Part shown: positions 45,757-53,547 of the stretch, piece after piece
How the letters are laid out: the number at the start of each line of letters is the position of its first letter
How positions within the stretch are numbered: the stretch's first letter is position 1
Assembly (NCBI GenBank): GCA_017883205.1
Contig: JADGNZ010000011.1
Span: 62,001 to 126,000 of the forward strand
Reading direction: 5' to 3'
From: Thermoanaerobaculia bacterium
GTDB lineage: Bacteria > Acidobacteriota > Thermoanaerobaculia > Gp7-AA8
Length of the DNA: 64,000 nucleotides
The notes under the pieces: generated by a model
The model's database searches: none
What the model saw: the letters and a program-made list of their open reading frames with translations, nothing else
Told to the model about the DNA's origin: nothing
Translations under genes and position numbers: made by a program

Positions 45757-46449
45757 AGTTCGGGTCGTGATCGCGACGTCGACTTCGCCGCCGCGTTGAA
45801 CAAGCGCTGGTGGGCGAAACCTACCGTGTGGGTATCCGCCGTCTCAATGGCCGTATCGTGCGCAGCGCTTGTCATCGCAATCCGCGGAAGTTTTATCGCC
45901 GGCGCATCTTTAGAGTTATCGGCAAGGCAATTCGCGGCCGAGCGTCAACCCATCTGGCTCGCCTCGCCGGACGAACGACACGAATCGCTCGTCATAAAAC
46001 CTTTAGATCCTTCGATGGCCCTCCAGTCAGCGACAGTAATCTATCCGAAGGCTGTGTCGAACCAGGAGTGGGGGATCTTGCCTCCGGATTTTCGGGTATT
46101 CGTGGTTAGTCCGGCGTTCGACCTAGCCGCCGTCATCGGGAAAAGTCTGCCTACGAAACAAGCTTATACACAGCTCTCGCTGGGCGCTCACCTGCCGGTC
46201 GTGATCGCGTCGCACTATGCCGTTAAGGGCGAGGGGTTTGTGGATCATAGTTTATACGCACTAACTTACGATTTCGTCGTCAGCGAAACACCGCATAACC
46301 CAGTCTCCGTCAAGTTCACCGGCATGGAATTCGTTCGCCGCCTCGAACCTTCCGAAAACGAACGCCAAGTAGTCGAGGAGGCTTGGTCCAAGTTTGGTTT
46401 GCCGTCTCCAGCTACCACAACGCCTGGAGCGCAAAAGCCGGTTGCCTAA
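45754..46449 (+). CDS. Hypothetical single-pass membrane protein (integron cassette gene)
   Basis: 231 residues from GTG 45754. One membrane helix near the N-terminus (VWVSAVSMAVSCAALVIAIRG) is followed by a beta-rich domain (QPIWLASPDERHESLVIKPL and later FVVSPAFDLAAVIG). The start overlaps the stop of the split gene, so they were a coupled pair. The stop codon TAA lies inside GCCTAAC, the first box of an attC site, the typical end of an integron cassette gene. No family recognised. Confidence 0.7.
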   Translation: MSSGRDRDVDFAAALNKRWWAKPTVWVSAVSMAVSCAALVIAIRGSFIAGASLELSARQFAAERQPIWLASPDERHESLVIKPLDPSMALQSATVIYPKAVSNQEWGILPPDFRVFVVSPAFDLAAVIGKSLPTKQAYTQLSLGAHLPVVIASHYAVKGEGFVDHSLYALTYDFVVSETPHNPVSVKFTGMEFVRRLEPSENERQVVEEAWSKFGLPSPATTTPGAQKPVA

Positions 46450-46572
46450 CTCTTCGCTGCAGCCGACCCGCTGCCGTTCTTTGGCCCGCCGTTTTCGCGG
46501 CTCGCGCTTCGTCGGTTCGCGTGTCAGTAGTATTCCTATCGCCGCTAGTCGGCTGAGCGAAGAACGTTAGGC
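46444..46572. other. Integron attC recombination site
   Basis: Starts GCCTAAC (46444-46450) and ends GTTAGGC (46566-46572), complementary R boxes matching RYYYAAC and GTTRRRY. Inside, TCTTCGCTGCAGCCGAC (46451-46467) pairs with GTCGGCTGAGCGAAGA (46548-46563), leaving one extra G unpaired on one side, the extrahelical base expected of attC. About 80 bp of variable terminal structure lie between. The upstream gene's stop is inside the site, and the next gene starts 13 bp after it. Confidence 0.87.
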
Positions 46573-46585
46573 CTACACTATCGCG

Positions 46586-47620
46586 ATGTTGACCGGTAAC
46601 ATCCCGCCAAACCCGGACGCGCTCCGTGAAGCGCTTCGACTCTCAGATGAACTCCTCCGCAACATCGAGCTCGATGAGACACCTCTCTCGCGCGCGGTGC
46701 TGAAAGCCGTGCGCTTGGCTCGGCTTCTCAACGATTCGGAGAGTGAACGCATGTTCAGCCTTGAGTCCTCCGGCTATCCAACGACACCCGAGGGCGTTCC
46801 GCAGCCCGGTTGGAGCATCGCGGTAGGAGCGAAGCGGGGTTACATCGATCGTGATCCGCAGACGAAGGAGATGAGGGAGTTCGCATACACAGACTCCATC
46901 GAAGAAATCGAGCAGGAGATCGAGGCCAACAAACTTCGACTTCAGGCCGCCGGTAGCGCTCCGACTACGAGCAATGCGCAGCATAGCCCGTTCATCCCGC
47001 CGCCACACATGGCCTACATCCAAGAACGCGAGAACACCGTGGCCAACATCCGGAAGCTGACCGAGCGTCGTGCGGAGAGGCGAACGCTTATCCACGAGTA
47101 CGCACTCCGTGTTCATTACGAGCTCAAGTTTTCCGGTGTTGCGGCGGACGTTTTCGCTCGCCTCCGCGGGCGGGTTGACCATGCCGTTGGAGAGCGGGTG
47201 CCCGAGTCGGTGAAACGTTTCACGGCGGTTTACGACAACCTCGCCTCCGAAAACCCCGAGGACTGGTCGAATGCAGTACATAGCTGCCGTCGTATCCTCC
47301 AGGATCTGGCCGATGCTCTCTATCCGGAACGCGCAGATCGAGAGATAGAGGTAGACGGTCGCAAGAAGACAATCAAACTCGGGCCCGAGAACTACATCAA
47401 CCGGCTCGCTGCATTCGCCGAGGAGCGCTCCGCCTCCGCTCGCTTCGAAGAGATCGTCGGCTCCAACCTCAGCTACCTTGGCGAAAGGCTCGATTCAGTT
47501 TTTCAAGCCGCACAAAAGGGATCTCACACAACTATCGTGTCTCGCGAAGAGGCCGAACGCTACGTTATCTACACGTACCTGCTCGTGGGAGATTTGCTCA
47601 TTCTGACTGGTGAAGCCTAA
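46586..47620 (+). CDS. AbiTii-domain protein (integron cassette gene)
   Basis: 344 residues. The first 70 residues, with LLRNIELDETPLSRAVLKAV, RLARLLNDSESERMFSLESS and GYP, match the AbiTii domain, an N-terminal module found in abortive-infection-type and other phage-defence proteins. A coiled-coil middle (EEIEQEIEANKLRLQAAG and ENTVANIRKLTERRAERRTL) and a helical C-terminal domain with HSCRRILQDLADALYP follow. The latter occurs in proteins annotated as AbiTii-related effectors. It starts directly after an attC site and its stop TAA is embedded in another GCCTAAC box, so it is carried on a gene cassette. Confidence 0.75.
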   Translation: MLTGNIPPNPDALREALRLSDELLRNIELDETPLSRAVLKAVRLARLLNDSESERMFSLESSGYPTTPEGVPQPGWSIAVGAKRGYIDRDPQTKEMREFAYTDSIEEIEQEIEANKLRLQAAGSAPTTSNAQHSPFIPPPHMAYIQERENTVANIRKLTERRAERRTLIHEYALRVHYELKFSGVAADVFARLRGRVDHAVGERVPESVKRFTAVYDNLASENPEDWSNAVHSCRRILQDLADALYPERADREIEVDGRKKTIKLGPENYINRLAAFAEERSASARFEEIVGSNLSYLGERLDSVFQAAQKGSHTTIVSREEAERYVIYTYLLVGDLLILTGEA

Positions 47621-47690
47621 CTCTGGAGCATGCCAAGACGAGCTTTCACGTGCGCCCGTCCCCGCGTCGCCTAACTCAGCGGTTGAAGGC
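47615..47690. other. Degenerate or truncated attC-like site
   Basis: GCCTAAC overlaps the stop of the AbiTii gene at 47615-47621, and a second GCCTAAC lies at 47669-47675, followed by GTTGAAGGC. A proper GTTRRRY partner with matching inner boxes is not found. It is probably the worn end of the cassette. Confidence 0.45.
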
Positions 47691-47758
47691 AAGGCGGTCC
47701 GCTTCGTGGCTCCCGTCTGGATTGTTCTATCATCGGTCGCGGCCTGCGCGCCTGAACC

Positions 47759-48334
47759 GTGATCAAGCGTTTCTCAAAGTGGTTTGACGTGTCACCCTTG
47801 CACGACCCGGACGGCTCTGAGCGGAACAAGCCTTGTCGCTGTGGAAGTGGCAGAAAGTACAAGAGCTGCTGCCTGGAGAACGACGAGTGGTTATTTCGAG
47901 ATGCGCTCAGCCAGGCTTCCCGCTCGGCGCGTCCTCAATCGAGCCGCACTACAAAACACCATACTAAGGCAGCCTCTCGCAGGGCGCCGCGCAGCACGTG
48001 GCAGCGTGTCTGGTCATGGCTGGTCGTTGCCATCTTCGTGGTCGTCGTTGCGCTTTTCAGCGCGATGTGGGTTCGAAGTTGGCTCGGCAGAGCCCCGTAC
48101 GGCGGAAGCGTCGACGGCAGGATTGTCGCGAAGAATACTGTCGTCCACCAGAGCCGCTACGGTGCTCGCCTCGAGTATTTTGTGAGCGTGTCAACCGACG
48201 GTGGGGTCACGCGGACAGCCGTGCCCTGGCCCATCTACACTCTCGCGACCCCGGGTTCAACTTTGCACCAAAAGCAGAACGTGTTTCACCTCACGACTCC
48301 CGATGGGCTTACTACGAACGTAACCGCACCATGA
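47759..48334 (+). CDS. SEC-C motif membrane protein
   Basis: 191 residues from GTG 47759. The segment NKPCRCGSGRKYKSCC (about 22-37) is a SEC-C zinc-binding motif. A basic linker and one membrane helix (WSWLVVAIFVVVVALFSAMWV) follow, then a small extracytoplasmic domain (GARLEYFVSVSTDGGVTRTA). SEC-C motifs occur in SecA and in many unrelated proteins, so the motif gives no specific role. An accessory gene at the end of the cassette region. Confidence 0.65.
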   Translation: MIKRFSKWFDVSPLHDPDGSERNKPCRCGSGRKYKSCCLENDEWLFRDALSQASRSARPQSSRTTKHHTKAASRRAPRSTWQRVWSWLVVAIFVVVVALFSAMWVRSWLGRAPYGGSVDGRIVAKNTVVHQSRYGARLEYFVSVSTDGGVTRTAVPWPIYTLATPGSTLHQKQNVFHLTTPDGLTTNVTAP

Positions 48335-48444
48335 CCCGCACGCGCCCACTCAGCGTGGCATCGGGCCCGGAACTTTCATGCCGTCGACGGCTGCGATGAA
48401 GAAGCCGACGCCTCTGCCTGACACGATTCACGCCTGCGCGGCAC

Positions 48445-48600
48445 GCCATTGATGGCCATGCTCGATGCCATCGATGGCATCACCCATGGCATCGATGGCA
48501 ACACCCAATACCATCGATGGCATCCCCCTATGCCATCGATGGCATCGGTCATGGCCTGCGATGGCTTCCCCGGATGCCGCTGATGGTCTGCTCGATTGCG
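48445..48600. repeat. Tandem array D: about 7 units of 21-22 bp, palindromic core
   Basis: The GATGG step recurs at 48451, 48473, 48494, 48516, 48538, 48560 and 48582. Unit core GATGCCATCGATGGCATC is a perfect 18-bp dyad in the best copies; outer units are degenerate. No gene overlaps it convincingly. Confidence 0.88.
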
Positions 48601-48887
48601 GTTCACGCAGTAGCCCAACACCATAGAAACCAGCAACTTAGCAGAGGTGTGTGACCTTTCTCGACGTCTTACGTTTAAGTAATCAACTAGGCATCGTTTT
48701 GGGAAAGGCAGACACCCGGTCCCGCCCCCGTAAGAACGGCATGCAGTCGCGGCCCGGAGTGTCTTCACGCGGCACGGAACGGGACCGCCGCCGTTTCTGG
48801 GGCCGTTGGTTCCGCCGCACGCTCCGGGCCATCGACCGTTCGCTGCGGCTGATCGAGGCTTCATGCCGCGCCGTCTGGTTCGGAGCA
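48601..48887. other. Gene-free stretch
   Basis: About 290 bp between array D and the palindrome at 48888. Reading frames are short and without family resemblance on either strand. It may be the remnant of a mobile element, but I could not identify one. Confidence 0.4.
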
Positions 48888-48978
48888 GGGGTCAGGTCCG
48901 AAGTTGAAAGTGACGGACCACGAGTTCGGCCCGGGTCGCCATCTTTGACTCGTCACTTTCAACTTCGGACCTGACCCC
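48888..48978. repeat. GGGGTCAGGTC palindromic element, copy 2
   Basis: 28-bp arms at 48888-48915 and 48951-48978. Outer GGGGTCAGGTC, inner CGAAGTTGAAAGTGACG. The loop (GACCACGAGTTCGGCCCGGG and onward) is the same as in copy 1, so the whole element of about 90 bp has been copied. Confidence 0.93.
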
Positions 48979-49074
48979 ATTTCGAGCGACAGATACGAGG
49001 CGCGGGAGACGCGCGTTCCCTTCCGTTGCAGAACCATTGCACGCCGGACTCCACGGACGTGATCTTCTGGAGAG

Positions 49075-50412
49075 ATGACCCGACGGTCTCGCGTTGTGGC
49101 CGGAACATTGACCGCGCTTCTACTCATGGCGGTTGTTGCGCAAGGCGGCGAACTTCCTCGGGGCGGATTTCTCGGCTTGGCGGTCGGCGCCGTTTCGGCC
49201 GAGGAAGGGCGGGAGTTGGGGATCGCGAGCGGCGTCAAGGTGCTCAAGCTCGTCGATGGCGGGTCGGGGAAGGCGGCCGGCATTCAGCCGGGCGATGTCA
49301 TCACGCAAATCGACTCGAGCAATGTCGCGGGCACCGACGCGTTCGTCGATTTCGCGAGGCATCTCCACGCCGGCGACGTTGTGACGATCTCACTGCTTCA
49401 CGGCGGCAAGGCGAAAGACGTCCGGATGGAGGTGAGGCCGCGGCCGTTCGAGACTTCGCCCGATGCCGGCGTCTGGTACTCGTCGATCTCAATCGCGGAT
49501 GGCTCACGGCGACGCGTCATCGTCACGAAGCCGAAGCAGCCCGGAAGGCATCCGGCCGTCCTCTACATGACGGGCGTAGGCTGCTTTTCGCAGGAGTCGC
49601 TGGACCGCAGCTCACCCGATGCCAAGCTTCTGTACGGGCTGACGGCGGCGGGCTTCGTCACGATGAGGGTGGAAAAGAGCGGCATCGGTGACAGCGAAGG
49701 GCCGCCGTGCGCGAGTCCGGACGCCGATCTGGACAACGAGGTGCGGGGCTACCTTGCGGGTTTGCTCGCGCTGAAGCAATACGACTTCGTCGACTCCCGG
49801 AACATCTTTCTCCTCGGCCTCAGCATCGGAGGGGTCGAAGCTGCGCTCGTCGCGCGGCGGGAGCCCGTCCGAGGCGTCGTCGTCGTGAATACAGTGGCCA
49901 AACCGTTCCTCGAGTACCTGCTTGAAACGCGGAGGCGGCAACTGCAGCTCCGGCATGTGCCGTATGACGAGATCGATCGCCGGCTGCGCGAAAACGAGCT
50001 TTGCAATCACCGCTTGCTGATCGAGAAGGAGCCGGTGGAGCAGTTGGTCAAGGAGATCCCGTCCTGCCGCGAGCACGTGGACTATCCCGCGCCGGTAACG
50101 TTCATGCGGCAATGGGCTGCCATCGACCCAGCCGCGGAGTGGAAGGAGGTCAGCGCGCCGGTTCTGATCATCTATGGCCTGTCCGACTTCGTCGCCACCA
50201 TCGGCGATCATCCGTATCTCGCCTCGATCCTCAACAGCTTTCATCCGGGGCAGGGGACGCTGAAGCCGATCGCGGGCATGGATCACTACCTGACTCGGGC
50301 GGCCTCGATGGAAGAGAGCATCACCAGACCGGCAGGGACGCCCGGCCAGTTCGACTCCGACGTAGTGGACGCAATCGCTTCGTGGCTGCGCACGCAACGG
50401 ATTCCGACGTGA
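49075..50412 (+). CDS. Secreted PDZ-domain alpha/beta hydrolase
   Basis: 445 residues with signal peptide RRSRVVAGTLTALLLMAVVA. A PDZ domain (about 28-125; RGGFLGLAVGAVS, GSGKAAGIQPGDVITQID) precedes an alpha/beta hydrolase with the nucleophile elbow GLSIGG, an oxyanion region YMTGVGCFSQES and a likely catalytic His in AGMDHYL near residue 400. It is probably an exported esterase or peptidase that uses PDZ for partner recognition. Substrate unknown. The ribosome-binding site GGAGAG touches the ATG. Confidence 0.82.
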   Translation: MTRRSRVVAGTLTALLLMAVVAQGGELPRGGFLGLAVGAVSAEEGRELGIASGVKVLKLVDGGSGKAAGIQPGDVITQIDSSNVAGTDAFVDFARHLHAGDVVTISLLHGGKAKDVRMEVRPRPFETSPDAGVWYSSISIADGSRRRVIVTKPKQPGRHPAVLYMTGVGCFSQESLDRSSPDAKLLYGLTAAGFVTMRVEKSGIGDSEGPPCASPDADLDNEVRGYLAGLLALKQYDFVDSRNIFLLGLSIGGVEAALVARREPVRGVVVVNTVAKPFLEYLLETRRRQLQLRHVPYDEIDRRLRENELCNHRLLIEKEPVEQLVKEIPSCREHVDYPAPVTFMRQWAAIDPAAEWKEVSAPVLIIYGLSDFVATIGDHPYLASILNSFHPGQGTLKPIAGMDHYLTRAASMEESITRPAGTPGQFDSDVVDAIASWLRTQRIPT

Positions 50413-50610
50413 TGAAGATGTGATCAAGCCGCATGCGCGCGAGCTCCGGCGCTGGTCGAGATACTCCAACTTCATCCACTTCACCTCAAAGGCCGCGCGT
50501 TGCGCATCGAGCGGCTTCGCCGCGATGTCGAGGTATGAGAAGCCGCTATCCTTCCTCCGTCTTGAGAGGAGCGTCCGCACCCCGCGAAACTCGAAGATCG
50601 GTCCCCCGTA

Positions 50611-51528
50611 GTGACGACCATGCGCCCTCGGCTGCGAGCCTTACTCTCGTTCGTGCTCTTCCTTGTTGTGGCACAGCTCGTCAGCGGCGGATTGGAATGG
50701 GTGCTCGTGCGGAAGCTCCAATTAGTCGTGCCGACGGGCCGTCCGTGGGAACCATCCTTCTTTGTCTTATGGGAGGGAGCGGGCGTTGTCGGAGCTCTCG
50801 TGGCAACGTCGGTGCTCGCACGCGTGAGCGGACGCGGGTTCGCCGAGCTTGGCTATCGAACCGGCGGCGCATGGCGCCAACTGCTGGCCGGAGGCGCGAT
50901 GGGATTCATCGTTGTGACCGTTCTCGTGTTCATTGCCACCGCACTCGGGGCCTACGCTGCCGGTCAGCCGATGATGTCGCCCGCGGCGACAACGGGCTAC
51001 GCTTTTGCCTGGCTCCTTGCAATGGCAGGAACCTCGTTCGCCGGCGAGATGACGCTGCACGGCGCCGGGTTGTTCGCCCTCGCAGAAGTGATGGGGTTCT
51101 GGCCAGCGGCCGTGACACTTTCGCTTTTGGGTGCCGCGCTCGGTCTGGGATCTGGCGCGTCAGGACTCAACTATGCCGGCGCCGTGAACGCGCTCGGTAT
51201 CGGTCTCCTCTGCTGCTACGCGATTCAACGTACCCGCGCCATCTGGTTCGCGTGCGGACTGCACGCGCTCCTCGACTACACATCGCTCTTCGTATTTGGC
51301 TCGCCAAGTCGAGGAAACCAAGGCGGTGAACCTATTCTCACGAGGCTGTTCACCGGCGGATTCCATGGACCGATGTGGCTCACCGGTGGTTCCGCGGGAA
51401 TCGAGTCGAGCTGGCTCATGCTGCCGATCGTGGGCGTAGCGCTCGCCGGGTACTGGTACTCTTTCCGCGGGACGAACGCGGTCCAACTCATCGATAAAGT
51501 TGGGGTCGTATCTGGAAAAGTAACTTAG
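50611..51528 (+). CDS. CPBP-like intramembrane protease family protein, degenerate motif
   Basis: 305 residues with about eight hydrophobic segments. The segment AGEMTLHGAGLFALAEVMGF sits where CPBP (CAAX-protease/bacteriocin-processing) proteins carry EExxxR, and HALLDYTS matches the later HxxxD/N motif. The first motif has Glu-Met and a His in place of Glu-Glu and Arg, so activity is doubtful or the family assignment is distant. Start GTG 50611. Confidence 0.55.
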   Translation: MTTMRPRLRALLSFVLFLVVAQLVSGGLEWVLVRKLQLVVPTGRPWEPSFFVLWEGAGVVGALVATSVLARVSGRGFAELGYRTGGAWRQLLAGGAMGFIVVTVLVFIATALGAYAAGQPMMSPAATTGYAFAWLLAMAGTSFAGEMTLHGAGLFALAEVMGFWPAAVTLSLLGAALGLGSGASGLNYAGAVNALGIGLLCCYAIQRTRAIWFACGLHALLDYTSLFVFGSPSRGNQGGEPILTRLFTGGFHGPMWLTGGSAGIESSWLMLPIVGVALAGYWYSFRGTNAVQLIDKVGVVSGKVT

Positions 51529-51637
51529 CGGCGAAAGACGTGCGAAGACCGTGCTCCGTTACGTTGACTTTCCAGATCCGACGCCAACCCATCGGCTCTG
51601 CACGTCGGATGCGTTGTCGTTCTTCATGACCGTCATG

Positions 51638-51671
51638 GAACCCGGGCGCGCCTGTGGGCGCGCCCGGGTTC
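51638..51671. terminator. Strong GC hairpin between convergent genes
   Basis: GAACCCGGGCGCGCC pairs with GGCGCGCCCGGGTTC around a 3-4 nt loop. It lies 10 bp beyond the stop of the minus-strand gene at 51682. There is no T-tract, so intrinsic termination is uncertain. Confidence 0.6.
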
Positions 51672-51681
51672 ACAACCTCCC

Positions 51682-52233
51682 CTACTCTACGTTTTTCGGT
51701 TCCGTGGACGTTTCGTGTGCGGGTGCCGGCGTTGGAGGGGCCTGACTCGCCTTCTTACGGCGAGAGAGAGTCTTCAGACGCTTGATCTCCTCCACCTGCG
51801 GCACCAGATCGGCGTTGACCGGGTTGCGCGCGAGCTGCGATCCGAACGAGTACGCCTGCGACGCGATGAACGCGAGCTCCTCGCGACGTAGCAGATTCGC
51901 CCCTTCGATGCCTTTGAGGAACGAGCGCAGCTCATCTGCGACGAGGTTCCAGTGGACAGAGTCGCTCTGAAGCTGGAGAACGTCGCCGAGCGGCTGGCCT
52001 ACAGCCTGCGCCACTTTGTCCGACGAGCCGATCACGCTGATCGACGCTTCGACGACCGGCGCCGTCTGCGTCCGGAGACGCATTTTGACCAGCTTGCGCC
52101 GCTCCTTCGACAACGGCGCGACGTCATCGATCTGCGACCGCATGGTGCGCAACTGCGCGATGACCTCTTCGGCGGTCAGCTTTGCCGGATCCGGGTTCGA
52201 TGTAGCAGGGGTGTTATTGACGATAGTACTCAT
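51682..52233 (-). CDS. Conserved hypothetical helical protein
   Basis: 183 residues, mainly alpha-helical: LTAEEVIAQLRTMRSQID, ERRKLVKMRLRTQTAPVVEA and LRSFLKGIEGANLLRREELA. The tail is disordered and Ala/Pro-rich. AAGGAAGG lies 8 nt before the ATG. No signal peptide or membrane helix. Its upstream region holds an exact 24-bp dyad (52352-52375) and then array B. Family not recognised. Confidence 0.7.
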   Translation of the reverse strand: MSTIVNNTPATSNPDPAKLTAEEVIAQLRTMRSQIDDVAPLSKERRKLVKMRLRTQTAPVVEASISVIGSSDKVAQAVGQPLGDVLQLQSDSVHWNLVADELRSFLKGIEGANLLRREELAFIASQAYSFGSQLARNPVNADLVPQVEEIKRLKTLSRRKKASQAPPTPAPAHETSTEPKNVE

Positions 52234-52351
52234 GACATACCTTCCTTATGCGAGCTAACAGGCCGGAGGTGACGTCACGACTCGTCGACAAGTGCGAGCG
52301 GCCACCGGCTGGAAGTCCCGGCCACGCGCCGATTCTTCCGGTTGATGTTTG

Positions 52352-52375
52352 CCCGAGGTGTGTACACACCTCGGG
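52352..52375. promoter_or_regulatory. Perfect 24-bp dyad, possible operator
   Basis: CCCGAGGTGTGT is followed at once by its exact reverse complement. The centre GTGTACAC is the same 8-mer found in units of array C, and GTGTGCAC/GTGCGCAC variants fill array B, which starts about 200 bp away. It lies about 120 bp upstream of the gene at 52233. Confidence 0.65.
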
Positions 52376-52577
52376 TGCCCGCGGCAGGAGGAGCAAGCTC
52401 AACTCCCGCGCCGGTACGGGACACATCGTGCTTATCCAGCACGCCCATACCGCCGACAGCCGCCAAAGCCGGAGGTCTTACGATCTTCGACCTTTGTAGC
52501 GAAAAATATAGGCCGGTCGAGACGACGTGTCAAGGGCAATGCGGGGACACGCCGAGGTGTAACGCTGCAACACCATG

Positions 52578-52964
52578 CGCGCACACATGCGCACCACAGG
52601 TGCGACGATGCGGCATGGCCGGTGTGCACGTGTGCACCGAGGGTGCAACGCTGTGACATGGTGGGTGCGCACGTGCGCACCGAGGGTGTAACGCTGTGGC
52701 ATGGTGGGTGCGCACGTGTGCACCGAGAGTGCAACGCTGTGACATGGTGGGTGCGCACGTGTGCACCGAGAGTGCAACGCTGTGACACGGTGGGTGCGCA
52801 CGTGTGCACCGAGGGTGTAACGCTGTGACACGGTGCGTGCGCACGTGTGCCCCGAGAGTGCAACGTTGCGGCACGGTGGGTGCGCACGTGTGCACCGAGG
52901 GTGTCACGCTGTGACACGGTGAGTGCGCACGTGCGCTCCGGGGGTGCAACGTTGCGACACGGCG
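52578..52964. repeat. Tandem array B: nine units of exactly 43 bp, palindromic core
   Basis: Unit starts are 52578, 52621, 52664, 52707, 52750, 52793, 52836, 52879 and 52922; degenerate half-units flank both ends (from about 52535 and to about 52990). The core GGTGCGCACGTGTGCACC is palindromic or nearly so, followed by GAGGGTG, then AACGCTGTGACA. 43 is not a multiple of three, so the constant period is not due to coding. It is free of stop codons in several frames, which creates long spurious reading frames. Confidence 0.95.
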
Positions 52965-53035
52965 TACCGCACGTGCGCGCGGATGAAGTTGCGAGCGATC
53001 ACCGGAATAGACTGTCGCCGCAAGGAAGGATCAAC

Positions 53036-53464
53036 ATGCCCACGAAGACTACCCGCCAGTTTCTACTGATACCCATCATTCGAGAGAAGAGCCACCACAT
53101 CACCGTCGTGGCACGCTTAGCCGGCCGCCCCGCACGGTTCATCGTCGACACGGGAGCTGGAGGCACGATCCTCGATTCCCACGCTGTATCACGGTACAAG
53201 CTCAGGTTGTCATCGGCTTCGCGCAAAGGCGGAGGCGTCGGCTCGGTGGCGATGCGGATGAACTACGTGGCCAGGCACGACCTGACGCTCCTTGATCTCG
53301 ATCTTTCGGGCACAAAGTTGCTCACTCTGGACCTGTCCCATGTCAACGCCGGACTGGAGAAGGCCAAGGTTGAGCCGGTGGTCGGAGTCCTTGGTGCAGA
53401 CGTCCTGTGGCGCCGCCATGCGGTGATCGATTACGACAGGGGCCTTATGCTCCTTTCGACATAA
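53036..53464 (+). CDS. Retropepsin-like aspartic protease domain protein
   Basis: 142 residues from ATG 53036, with CAAGGAAGGA just upstream. The segment PARFIVDTGAGGTILD contains the Asp-Thr-Gly catalytic triad of clan AA aspartic proteases, followed by a hydrophobic-hydrophobic-Gly segment GVLGADVLWRRHAVIDY typical of the same fold. One active-site half per chain means it must dimerise. No signal peptide is obvious. Substrate unknown. Confidence 0.82.
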   Translation: MPTKTTRQFLLIPIIREKSHHITVVARLAGRPARFIVDTGAGGTILDSHAVSRYKLRLSSASRKGGGVGSVAMRMNYVARHDLTLLDLDLSGTKLLTLDLSHVNAGLEKAKVEPVVGVLGADVLWRRHAVIDYDRGLMLLST

Positions 53465-53547
53465 ACCATCGTGCTTCCCCTCGTCCAATCCATCGCCATC
53501 CTCGCCACACATTGTCTGCTGACGCCGCCATCTGCCGAGCTCCAGGA

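Noticed and set aside
50413-50610. Possible gene remnant on the minus strand (AAFEVKWMKLEYLDQ and MRLDHIFITSE-like segments)
   Set aside because: Segments look protein-like but are short, in different frames and without a clear family; not enough to annotate.
52432-52949. Overlapping minus-strand frames of 117-161 codons over array B
   Set aside because: The 43-bp period shifts frame at each unit, so the apparent proteins change register; lack of stop codons reflects composition.
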